A stretch of DNA of 12,439 nucleotides. Origin: an uncultured Lachnospiraceae bacterium (lineage in GTDB: Bacteria; Bacillota_A; Clostridia; Lachnospirales; Lachnospiraceae). Location of the stretch: positions 1-12,439 of the forward strand of contig CAMWWS010000042.1 of NCBI GenBank assembly GCA_947178085.1, read 5' to 3'. The notes under the pieces are model-generated. The model had not been told where the DNA came from. It was given only the letters and a program-made list of their open reading frames with translations, and ran no database searches. A program made the position numbers and the translations under genes. The first letter of the stretch is position 1; every line of letters begins with the position of its first letter. This document shows positions 5,854 to 11,565 of the stretch, one piece after another.

Positions 5854-6711
5854 ATGCTAAAGAAACTGGAAAAGAAAGATTTTGACAAATATGTAGAATT
5901 TGCTTATGAACTTGCGTTGGATATGACTAAATCAGGTTATCCTACATATGCTGACGGAATAAAGACAAAGAATGATTTTATTACCCGTGAGAGCAAGGCA
6001 TTTTCCCGCAATGGTGAAGAAATCCTGCTCTTTGAGCGAGATGGCAAAGTGACCGGATGGATACACTATTATCACCTGCTGGATGACCACTATCTGGGTA
6101 CCACCTCGTTTTGCGTGGCTGAAGGAATGCGTGAGGCTGTTACCGAGTTTACAGTATTTGCGCGTGAGCATTTTCCCGGCAGTGACTTGTATCTGGGATT
6201 TCCCAAAGAGAATACTGAAGCGGTTGAGGCTCTTAATGCCTGTGGGTTTGAGTGTATTGAGGAAAGCTATAACAATGTCATGAATTTTGAACAATATATA
6301 CAACAGCCCGAAAGTGCAGATGTTATTCCTATTACAAGGGAGAATTTTCAGCTTTTTGCTGATATTCATTCACAATACGATGATGATATGTATTGGACCT
6401 CGCAAAGAATCCTAAATGCGATTGACGGCTGGAGAATTTTTGTCTTTCTGCGAGAAGGGAAAGCCGCAGGAGCAATATATTCCAGAATTTTTGAAGACAA
6501 AACTATGTCGGAAATCTTTGGCGTGGACTTCCCTGATGGTATCTATGACGGCAAGGTGTACAGAGAACTGCTGACAGCGGCGTTAAACGATGAAAAACGC
6601 AGGGGTACGAAGCACATGGTTTTCTTCTGTGATGAGGAATCGCAGTCCGATGCGCTTGCCTGTGGTTTTCATTGTGTAGGCGAATATGTATGCTTTCAAA
6701 AGAAACTGTGA
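5854..6711 (+). CDS. GNAT-like acetyltransferase (two degenerate GNAT folds)
   Basis: A 285-residue protein with the outline of two consecutive GNAT folds. The first half has ILLFERDGKVTGWIHYY (57-73), a central strand with GTTSFCV (82-88), and NTEAVEALNACGFECIEES (120-138), the closing helix-strand of a GNAT domain. The second half repeats the plan: WRIFVFLREGKAAGAIYSRI (193-212), SEIFGVDF, and a final EESQSDALACGFHCVGEYVC (261-280). The canonical acetyl-CoA loop (Q/RxxGxG/A) is not clear in either half (AEGMREAVTEF is the nearest), so binding may be altered or lost. GGAG at 5839-5842 lies 11 bases before the ATG. The gene sits between two paralogous membrane-protein genes on the same strand, 47 bp after one and 67 bp before the next. 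It may be cargo inside the array. Confidence 0.78.
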   Translation: MLKKLEKKDFDKYVEFAYELALDMTKSGYPTYADGIKTKNDFITRESKAFSRNGEEILLFERDGKVTGWIHYYHLLDDHYLGTTSFCVAEGMREAVTEFTVFAREHFPGSDLYLGFPKENTEAVEALNACGFECIEESYNNVMNFEQYIQQPESADVIPITRENFQLFADIHSQYDDDMYWTSQRILNAIDGWRIFVFLREGKAAGAIYSRIFEDKTMSEIFGVDFPDGIYDGKVYRELLTAALNDEKRRGTKHMVFFCDEESQSDALACGFHCVGEYVCFQKKL

Positions 6712-6727
6712 ATATAATATGAGGCTG

Positions 6728-6752
6728 AATGGCGAAAAGGGGTAAAGCCATT
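6728..6752 (+). repeat. Intercistronic hairpin upstream of membrane-protein paralogue 2
   Basis: AATGGC (6728-6733) and GCCATT (6747-6752) form a 6-bp stem, extendable with one bulge to TGA/TCA, around a purine-rich 13-nt loop. No U-run follows, so it is not a standard terminator. It lies 14 bases before the AGGAG of the next gene and could stabilise or process the transcript. Confidence 0.4.
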
Positions 6753-6778
6753 TCAACCGGAATGCAGGAGATAATAAG

Positions 6779-7783
6779 ATGGAAAAAACCGATATGAGGA
6801 AAAGGCGGGTAGGGAATTATTTGAAGGCGTATCCCCATGTTTATGAGGTATTTCAAAGGGCAATAAGCATGCAGAATATTGGCATGGTGCTTTTTATCAT
6901 TCATTTGGCAGTTTTTACTTTTGGTACTTTGTTTTTTTGGCTGATTGAAGAAAACGATTGGTGCGGGCTTTTGGGTATGATATTGTATATTTCTGTATTT
7001 GTTGCTGCCTTTTACTTAACTCATGTTTGGTTGAAAACCGGAGTGATAAGTCTGGAAGAACTGGAACTGATGGAGAAAGATTTAGCAGGGGAAAAGGAAT
7101 TAGTAATGAACTGGGGATATAGTACGGATGAGTCTTTTATCATTGGTTTCCACCGTATTCCCAGAAAGGGACTGAATAGTGTATATATGGGGTATAGAAT
7201 TCAGGAGGGGTGTAGGTACTACAGCGATGGAGTACATATGTATTACTGCGAATTGGTATTTTATTATGATGATGGTACCTACATTTCAGCGGAATTGTTG
7301 AGGGTACCGAGGGATTCAGATGAAAAGGACTTAATGCAGCTAATCCACAGATATGACGATAGTGTCAAAATCTATAGACACAAAAATATGAATGAAAATA
7401 TGCCATTGTTTTGTCCTTTTAAAAAGCTTAGGGCTGAGGTACCATCTGTGAGAAAAGAAACTGTGGATAAATTAGACATATTGAGCAACGGAAACCGTTT
7501 CTGGCGGATGAGAGCAAACAGCAGGGACAAGTGGGACGGAAACAAGGAAGTGGAATTAAAGCTATATGGTACGACACTGACATGGCTGGTTTACTTTGTG
7601 TGGTTATGTTTGTCGGTTTACTTATTTTTTTATATAGGTGTCCTGTCGGAAGCGGCAGCATTGCTTGTTCCGGTAATAGCCGGGGTATTCTATTACCTGT
7701 TTTTTGTCATAAACGCAGGGAAGATAACAGATAAAGCTATAGATATTTTTTATAGAGATTTATGCCGCAATTCAGATGAGTAG
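6779..7783 (+). CDS. Rpn-associated four-TM membrane protein, paralogue 2
   Basis: A 334-residue paralogue of the proteins at 4730 and 8533. It keeps the basic start (MRKRRVGNYLKAYPHVYEVF, 6-25), helices at about 33-55 and 61-86, the block ISLEELELMEKDLA (90-103), NWGYSTDESFIIGFHRIPRK (111-130), a beta-rich middle with FYYDDGTYISAELL (161-174), RYDDSVKIYR (191-200), AEVPSVRKE (219-227) and SNGNRFWRMRANSRDKW (236-252). Two C-terminal helices follow (264-288 and 290-312), then a basic tail. AGGAG (6766-6770) is eight bases before the ATG. Unlike the other two copies, no rpn lies directly upstream; the GNAT-like gene does. The second promoter-leader-rpn unit begins within four bases of its stop. 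It is closer in sequence to paralogue 3 than to 1 in the C-terminal half. Function unknown. Confidence 0.75.
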   Translation: MEKTDMRKRRVGNYLKAYPHVYEVFQRAISMQNIGMVLFIIHLAVFTFGTLFFWLIEENDWCGLLGMILYISVFVAAFYLTHVWLKTGVISLEELELMEKDLAGEKELVMNWGYSTDESFIIGFHRIPRKGLNSVYMGYRIQEGCRYYSDGVHMYYCELVFYYDDGTYISAELLRVPRDSDEKDLMQLIHRYDDSVKIYRHKNMNENMPLFCPFKKLRAEVPSVRKETVDKLDILSNGNRFWRMRANSRDKWDGNKEVELKLYGTTLTWLVYFVWLCLSVYLFFYIGVLSEAAALLVPVIAGVFYYLFFVINAGKITDKAIDIFYRDLCRNSDE

Positions 7784-7786
7784 AAG

Positions 7787-7813
7787 TTGACAATGAGAAA
7801 AATATGTTAAAAT
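7787..7813 (+). promoter_or_regulatory. Promoter of the second rpn unit (copy 2)
   Basis: TTGACA (7787-7792) and TAAAAT (7808-7813) are separated by 15 bp, one base shorter than in copy 1, with the same TAAAATAAGTACAAAG context. The shortened spacer may weaken it. It starts three bases after the stop of the preceding gene. Confidence 0.6.
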
Positions 7814-7819
7814 AAGTAC

Positions 7820-7971
7820 AAAGAATATCAATTTATAGATTATTATATCAAATCAAACATTCTATTGTTTTCAGAAAATCTATGCTTTTATTCCATTAAT
7901 TTATCATAATAAAAGCAGGAGATTTTCAAACGTGTAATACATCGTTTTTCTCCTGCGGAACAGGGGGAAAC
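7820..7971 (+). promoter_or_regulatory. Structured 5' leader (copy 2), paralogous to 3662-3812
   Basis: Same succession of hairpins as copy 1. P1: GCTTTTATT (7884-7892) with AATAAAAGC (7908-7916), now nine Watson-Crick pairs. P2: AGGAGA (7917-7922) with TCTCCT (7949-7954), topped by AAACG/CGTTT (7928-7932, 7943-7947) and TGT/ACA around the AAT loop. P3: CTCCTG (7950-7955) with CAGGGG (7961-7966), one pair becoming U.G. Several changes relative to copy 1 preserve pairing, which argues that the RNA fold was under selection. The gene it precedes is now broken, so it probably serves the downstream membrane-protein gene or is itself decaying. Confidence 0.58.
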
Positions 7972-8509
7972 ATGAACTTTATTTCTTTGAAAGATGATTA
8001 TGTGTTTAGGGAGCTGTTTACCCATGAAAATATCAGAAAGCAGTTTATCAGCGATGTGCTTGGCATTCGTATGGAGCATATAAAATTCGAAAAGTTGGCA
8101 ACACCTTTTTTATGAAAACGTTACCGAATGCAAAAGCTTGGAATCATGGATTTGGTACTGGACATTAAACTGGCGGAAGATGCCAAAGCAGGAATCGAAA
8201 TGCAGGTGAGAGTGCATAAGAACTGGACCAAGAGGACTTTGTTCTATCTGGCTAAAATGTATACAGACTGCGTGATAAAAATGGAAAAGACCTGACAGAC
8301 CTGTTCGAAATACATATCATAGAATTAGGTAAAAGCTCAATGGAGCGAAAGCAGTAAATGACTGGATACGTCTATTCAATGCATAAAGTGAGGAAAACCT
8401 CAAAATGATTAATTCATAAAGTGAAGGAATCATTGAAGCAATCAAGGAACCTCAAACTGCTGCAAAAGTAGAAAGTCTGCAGCAGTTTGAGGTAAGCATG
8501 GAAATCTGA
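7972..8509 (+). pseudogene. Degenerate rpn (second copy)
   Basis: Clearly homologous to the intact rpn at 3813 over its N-terminal part (MNFISLKDDYVFRELFTHEN) but broken. Codon 48, Trp in copy 1, is TGA (8113-8115). The reading frame continues after it with the active-site GIEMQ strand and TLFYLAKMYTD, then hits a deletion of about 106 bp joined at TATACAGAC (8260-8268), which shifts the frame. Further stops follow in the remaining homologous DNA, and a second deletion of about 245 bp, joined near 8450, removes the EGK-repeat tail and the candidate internal start. The last about 50 bp, with the ESLQQFE end, survive to the TGA at 8507-8509. The leader in front still carries an SD (GGGGG in place of GGAGG). 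Confidence 0.9.
8451..8491. repeat. Perfect 14-bp inverted repeat at the rpn pseudogene 3' end
   Basis: CTCAAACTGCTGCA (8451-8464) is exactly complementary to TGCAGCAGTTTGAG (8478-8491), with a 13-nt loop. The equivalent sites are weaker in the intact rpn (4646-4684) and 11 bp in the 3' relic (9609-9643). It starts exactly at the second deletion join. It could be a template-switch product or an RNA hairpin between the rpn remnant and the membrane-protein gene. Confidence 0.75.
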
Positions 8510-8532
8510 TAACTTAAGATACAGGAGAAAAC

Positions 8533-9543
8533 ATGATGGAAAAAAACGGTATGAGGAAAAGAGGGATAGGGATAGTGAATTATTCGAAGGCGTATCCCCA
8601 TGTTTATGAGGCGTTTAAAAAGGAGATAAAGAGACAGTATACCGCTATTAAGGTTTTGATTATTTTGCTGATAGTTTGGGTTTCTTTTGATTTGACTTGT
8701 AGATTGTTTGGAGATGCTGATGTTAGTTTCATCTTTAATATCCTTGATGTCGTGTTTGCAGTGTTATTTATAAGCGCATTTTATGCGTTTTTTATACTTT
8801 TTTTGAAATCTGGGATGATAAATCTGGAAGAATTGGAGATGATGGAGAACGATTTAGCAGAGGGAAAGGATATGATACGGAACTACGGGTACAGCACTGA
8901 GAAGTCCTTTTCGATTGGTTTCCATCGTATTCCCAGAAAAGGACTGCACACGGTATATTTGGGGAAAGTTAGCTGTGGGCGTGGTTTTGGCCATGAATTG
9001 GTGTTTTATTATGAGGATGGAACCTTCATCAAAACAGGATTGCTTCCTTGGGAGTTTTACAATGAGCAAGATATTAAACAGTCTGGGGAGTTTTACAATG
9101 AGCAGGATATTAAACAGATGGTATGCAGATATGATGACAGTATTAAATTTTATAGGCATCAGATAAGAGATACAAGTGGCACATTGTTCGGCAGAAAGAT
9201 TGATGCTGAGGTTCCATCTGTTAGAAAAGAAACTCTTGAGGAATTAAGCGCATTGAGCAACGGGAATCCATTTTGGCGGATGAGGGCAAAAAGCAGGGAC
9301 AAATGGAATGGCTACAAGGAAGTGGAAATAGCATTGTGTGGCACAGCAATGACATATCTGCTCTATTTGGGGTGGATTTGTTTGTCAGTTTGTCTTTTTT
9401 TCTATATCGGTGTTCAATCGGAAACACTTGCGCTGCTTGTTCCATTAGTAGCTGGATTATGTTATTACCAGTTTTTTGTCAAAAGCGCCCGAAAGATAAC
9501 AGGTAAAGCTATGGATATTTTTTACAGGGATTTTTTTCGATGA
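8533..9543 (+). CDS. Rpn-associated four-TM membrane protein, paralogue 3
   Basis: A 336-residue paralogue of the 4730 and 6779 products. It has a basic N-terminus (KNGMRKRGIGIVNYSKAYPH, 4-23), helices at about 37-59 and 65-92, then INLEELEMMENDLAEGKD (96-113), RNYGYSTEKSFSIGFHRIPR (116-135), FYYEDGTF (158-165), RYDDSIKFYRHQ (199-210), AEVPSVRKE (225-233) and SNGNPFWRMRAKSRDKW (242-258), and C-terminal helices at about 271-293 and 297-316 with the tail ARKITGKAMDIFYRDFF. A 12-residue tandem duplication (174-185 and 186-196) in the soluble domain is unique to this copy. AGGAG (8523-8527) lies five bases before the ATG at 8533 and eight before the in-frame ATG at 8536, so either may be used. 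It is intact although the rpn upstream is broken, so it may be kept for its own function. Confidence 0.75.
   Translation: MMEKNGMRKRGIGIVNYSKAYPHVYEAFKKEIKRQYTAIKVLIILLIVWVSFDLTCRLFGDADVSFIFNILDVVFAVLFISAFYAFFILFLKSGMINLEELEMMENDLAEGKDMIRNYGYSTEKSFSIGFHRIPRKGLHTVYLGKVSCGRGFGHELVFYYEDGTFIKTGLLPWEFYNEQDIKQSGEFYNEQDIKQMVCRYDDSIKFYRHQIRDTSGTLFGRKIDAEVPSVRKETLEELSALSNGNPFWRMRAKSRDKWNGYKEVEIALCGTAMTYLLYLGWICLSVCLFFYIGVQSETLALLVPLVAGLCYYQFFVKSARKITGKAMDIFYRDFFR
9051..9119 (+). repeat. In-frame 36-bp tandem duplication in membrane-protein paralogue 3
   Basis: Units 9051-9086 and 9087-9119 are nearly identical (one difference, CAAG versus CAGG, before the ends diverge) and encode EFYNEQDIKQ twice. 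The other two paralogues have a single segment here, just before the RYDDS motif. Low divergence suggests a recent event. Confidence 0.85.
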
Positions 9544-9550
9544 AAGCATA

Positions 9551-9602
9551 GAATAGTTAAGAGATTTGGCAAACTGACTCAGGATTAGCCGAGTTTCTTG
9601 CA
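9551..9602 (-). pseudogene. Relic of an XRE-type helix-turn-helix gene
   Basis: About 74% identical by hand alignment (39 of 53 columns) to 3363-3415, the HTH part of the HTH-methyltransferase gene, in the same orientation. On the minus strand, after a one-base deletion, it reads KKLG then LILSQFAKSLNYS, matching KELGLTQNQLAKSLNIS. No start, downstream HTH or methyltransferase sequence remains. It runs directly into an rpn 3' relic. It may derive from a relative of the 2617-3453 gene or from another XRE gene. Confidence 0.6.
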
Positions 9603-9664
9603 GGCTGAAAACTGCTGCAAAATCAGAGAGCCTGCAGCAGTTTGAGAAAAGTATGGAAAACTGA
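9603..9664 (+). pseudogene. 3' end relic of a third rpn gene
   Basis: These 62 bp align without gaps to the last 62 bp of the intact rpn (4642-4703) and still read LKTAAKSESLQQFEKSMEN before a TGA, against LKTAAKVESIQQFEESMES. Similarity continues to CTTA at about 9669 and then stops where the recombinase gene begins. It shows that another rpn unit once stood here. Confidence 0.85.
9609..9643. repeat. Perfect 11-bp inverted repeat between convergent genes
   Basis: AAACTGCTGCA (9609-9619) and TGCAGCAGTTT (9633-9643) flank a 13-nt loop, within the rpn 3' relic. Lying between the ends of the membrane-protein gene and the recombinase gene, it might act as a weak two-way terminator, although the T-runs are only three to four bases. 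It is cognate to the 14-bp repeat at 8451-8491. Confidence 0.65.
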
Positions 9665-9673
9665 TAGCTTATT

Positions 9674-10594
9674 TCAAATCCTCAAATGCCTCCTCGGATG
9701 TTTAGTACTCAAAATATTCCGCTGCTTTGACAATGCTACATGCGTATATATTTCCGTAATATTAATAGAGCTATGTCCAAGCATTTCCTGAATATAGCGG
9801 ATATCGACATCCTCTTCCAACAGACAGGTTGCAAACGTGTGACGGAACATGTGCGGAGTGATGTGCAAGTCAATATCTGCCAGAGAAGAGTATTTACGAA
9901 TCATCCGCCTGACAGCCTGATCGGACAGAGCCTGTCCGGACTGATTTACGAAAAAGTATTTACAGCGCTCTATTTTTGCCTGATATTCCAGAGAGTATTC
10001 TTCCAAAATGCATTTAACATCCTGATTTCCAATCTGTATACGTCTTTCCTTAGAACCCTTTCCATATATCAGTATATTGCAATCGTTCAGATTGACGTTT
10101 TGGGCTTTTAGTGAGCAAAGCTCGGAAATCCTCATACCCGTTGCAAACAAAAGCTCTATGACCGCTGCGTCACGCAGGGCGTTTCGCTTTTGATAGGCGG
10201 TTTTTGCCAGTGAACGCTGTTTATAAATCGTGGATAAGAGCTGTTCCATAGTATGCAGCGGTATAGTTTTCGGTAGAATAACAGGTTCCCTGAATTTTAT
10301 TTGTACCTTGTTGAATGGGTTGATGTCAATATAACTCTTATATTCCATGTATCGGAACAGCGCCTTTATAGATGCAAGTTTTCTTTTTACTGTCTTAGGT
10401 TTATATGTCTGATGTAAAGTCATAATATATTTCTCAAGAATATCTGGTGTTATGTCAGTTGCATTTTCCGAAGCTATATGTAAAGTGAATTGATTTAAGT
10501 CAATTCTATAAGCCTTCATAGTTTTGGCATCCAGCCGTTTCTGGTACCGGCAAAAGTCTAAGTAATTGTTAATGATTGTCTGTAAATTGTCCAT
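9674..10594 (-). CDS. Tyrosine recombinase (XerC/XerD-type integrase)
   Basis: A complete 306-residue tyrosine recombinase. The N-terminal SAM-like core-binding domain spans about residues 1-90 (TIINNYLDFCRYQKRLDAKT, then TVKRKLASIKALFRYM), the catalytic domain about 110-290. All six expected residues are present: R155 (ATGMRISELC), K179 (GKGSKER), H248 and R251 (PHMFRHTF), H274 (MLGHSS) and nucleophile Y283 (EIYTHV). Their spacing equals that of E. coli XerD shifted by a few residues. The enzyme cuts and rejoins DNA through a 3'-phosphotyrosine link. AGGAG sits eight bases before the ATG. It stands alone at the right edge of the rpn array with no excisionase or relaxase nearby, so it could be the integrase of a decayed island, a DNA invertase or a Xer-like resolvase. 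No attachment sites could be placed. Confidence 0.93.
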   Translation of the reverse strand: MDNLQTIINNYLDFCRYQKRLDAKTMKAYRIDLNQFTLHIASENATDITPDILEKYIMTLHQTYKPKTVKRKLASIKALFRYMEYKSYIDINPFNKVQIKFREPVILPKTIPLHTMEQLLSTIYKQRSLAKTAYQKRNALRDAAVIELLFATGMRISELCSLKAQNVNLNDCNILIYGKGSKERRIQIGNQDVKCILEEYSLEYQAKIERCKYFFVNQSGQALSDQAVRRMIRKYSSLADIDLHITPHMFRHTFATCLLEEDVDIRYIQEMLGHSSINITEIYTHVALSKQRNILSTKHPRRHLRI

Positions 10595-10854
10595 GATGAT
10601 GTCTCCTTTGTCTATCGCATTTTATTAAAGATATATTGTATACGGATTTGAGGAATACTGCTATCTGCAAATTATTGTTTATGAAAAAATTTCTTTTAAC
10701 GATACGACAAGGGCATATAAAATATAATGGTGGGAGTATGATAGATTTTTTGATAATCTTATTGCATTTAAAGTAAAAATGTGTTTTCTATATAAAAAGG
10801 GGCATAACTGCTGTTTGCATTTTTCATTGATATTAAGGCAAATAAGAGAGTGAA
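10595..10854. other. AT-rich divergent intergenic region with an imperfect inverted repeat
   Basis: This 260-bp gap separates the recombinase (minus) from the response regulator (plus). TTGTCTATCG (10608-10617) and CGATACGACAA (10700-10710) are inverted copies apart from one extra base, flanking about 82 bp that would hold the recombinase promoter. A plausible plus-strand promoter is TTGATA (10750-10755) and TAAAAA (10774-10779) with an 18-bp spacer; confidence is low. I see no RNA gene or convincing small ORF. Confidence 0.45.
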
Positions 10855-11565
10855 GTGATTCAAAGAATGAAACAAAAAATATTGATTATCGATGATGACA
10901 TGGATTTATGCAGACTGCTTAGAAACAATCTGGAGCAGGAAGGATACTATGTCTGTGTCTGCCATGACGGAATTACAGGGTTGAAAGAAGCGAAGAGTTC
11001 TGATTATCAGCTTGTGGTTTTGGATATCATGCTCCCGTTAAAAAACGGATATGAAGTATTGAGAGAAATCAGAGAAAACAGTTTTGTTCCTATTCTGATG
11101 CTGACAGCCAAAGACAGCGAAGGCGACAAGGTATCAGGATTAAGAATGGGAGCGGATGATTATTTGACAAAGCCGTTTTCCAATAGTGAATTTCTTGCGC
11201 GCGTATCGTCTCTCTTAAGGAGATATACGGTTTTTAATGCAGCAAATATTTCTGACAACAATGTCATAATTGGAAGAATGTCAATTGATAAATCCGGGCG
11301 TGAAGTCCGCAAAGATAGCTTCTTAATCGACCTTACGGCGAAAGAATTTGATTTACTCTTGTTTTTTGCAGAAAATAAGGGACAGGTCTTTACCAAAAGG
11401 CAGATTTATCATGCCGTATGGAATGACGAATATGCATTCGACGATAATAATATTATGGTTCATATTCGCAGATTAAGGAAAAAGATTGAGGATGACCCCG
11501 AAAATCCAAAATACATTTTAACAGTATGGGGCGTAGGATATAAGTTTGGCGGTGATACGGAATGA
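10855..11565 (+). CDS. OmpR-family response regulator
   Basis: A 236-residue two-domain regulator. Receiver domain, about residues 7-122: acidic pocket D13/D14 (IIDDD), phospho-acceptor D57 (VVLDIML), T84 (LMLTAKD) and K106 (YLTKPFS). The winged-helix DNA-binding domain (Trans_reg_C) is at about 137-233, with LTAKEFDLLLFF (160-171), VFTKRQIYHAVWN (178-190), the recognition helix NNIMVHIRRLRKKIE (198-212) and VWGVGYKF (224-231). It is phosphorylated by the overlapping kinase and binds promoter DNA. The start is uncertain: GTG at 10855 has only a weak GAGAG before it, and ATG at 10867 (MKQKILIIDDD) has GAAG about 11 bases upstream; protein length differs by only four residues. Regulons of this type in Clostridia often include ABC transporters for antimicrobial peptides, but no target is visible here. 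Confidence 0.93.
   Translation: MIQRMKQKILIIDDDMDLCRLLRNNLEQEGYYVCVCHDGITGLKEAKSSDYQLVVLDIMLPLKNGYEVLREIRENSFVPILMLTAKDSEGDKVSGLRMGADDYLTKPFSNSEFLARVSSLLRRYTVFNAANISDNNVIIGRMSIDKSGREVRKDSFLIDLTAKEFDLLLFFAENKGQVFTKRQIYHAVWNDEYAFDDNNIMVHIRRLRKKIEDDPENPKYILTVWGVGYKFGGDTE

Noticed and set aside
8113..8115. In-frame TGA at codon 48 of rpn copy 2 as a recoded Trp or selenocysteine codon
   Set aside because: Further stops and two frame-breaking deletions follow in the same gene, and every intact gene in the window uses TGA as a normal stop. Decay is the simpler reading.
9740..10111. Plus-strand open frame within the tyrosine recombinase
   Set aside because: It is antisense to a complete recombinase with all catalytic residues, and carries no SD or domain signal.
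10738..10776. Tiny hydrophobic ORF (12 codons, ATG at 10738) after GGTGGGAG in the recombinase-regulator gap
   Set aside because: The SD-like run ends one base before the ATG, which is too close, and the stretch is AT-rich enough for such a frame by chance.
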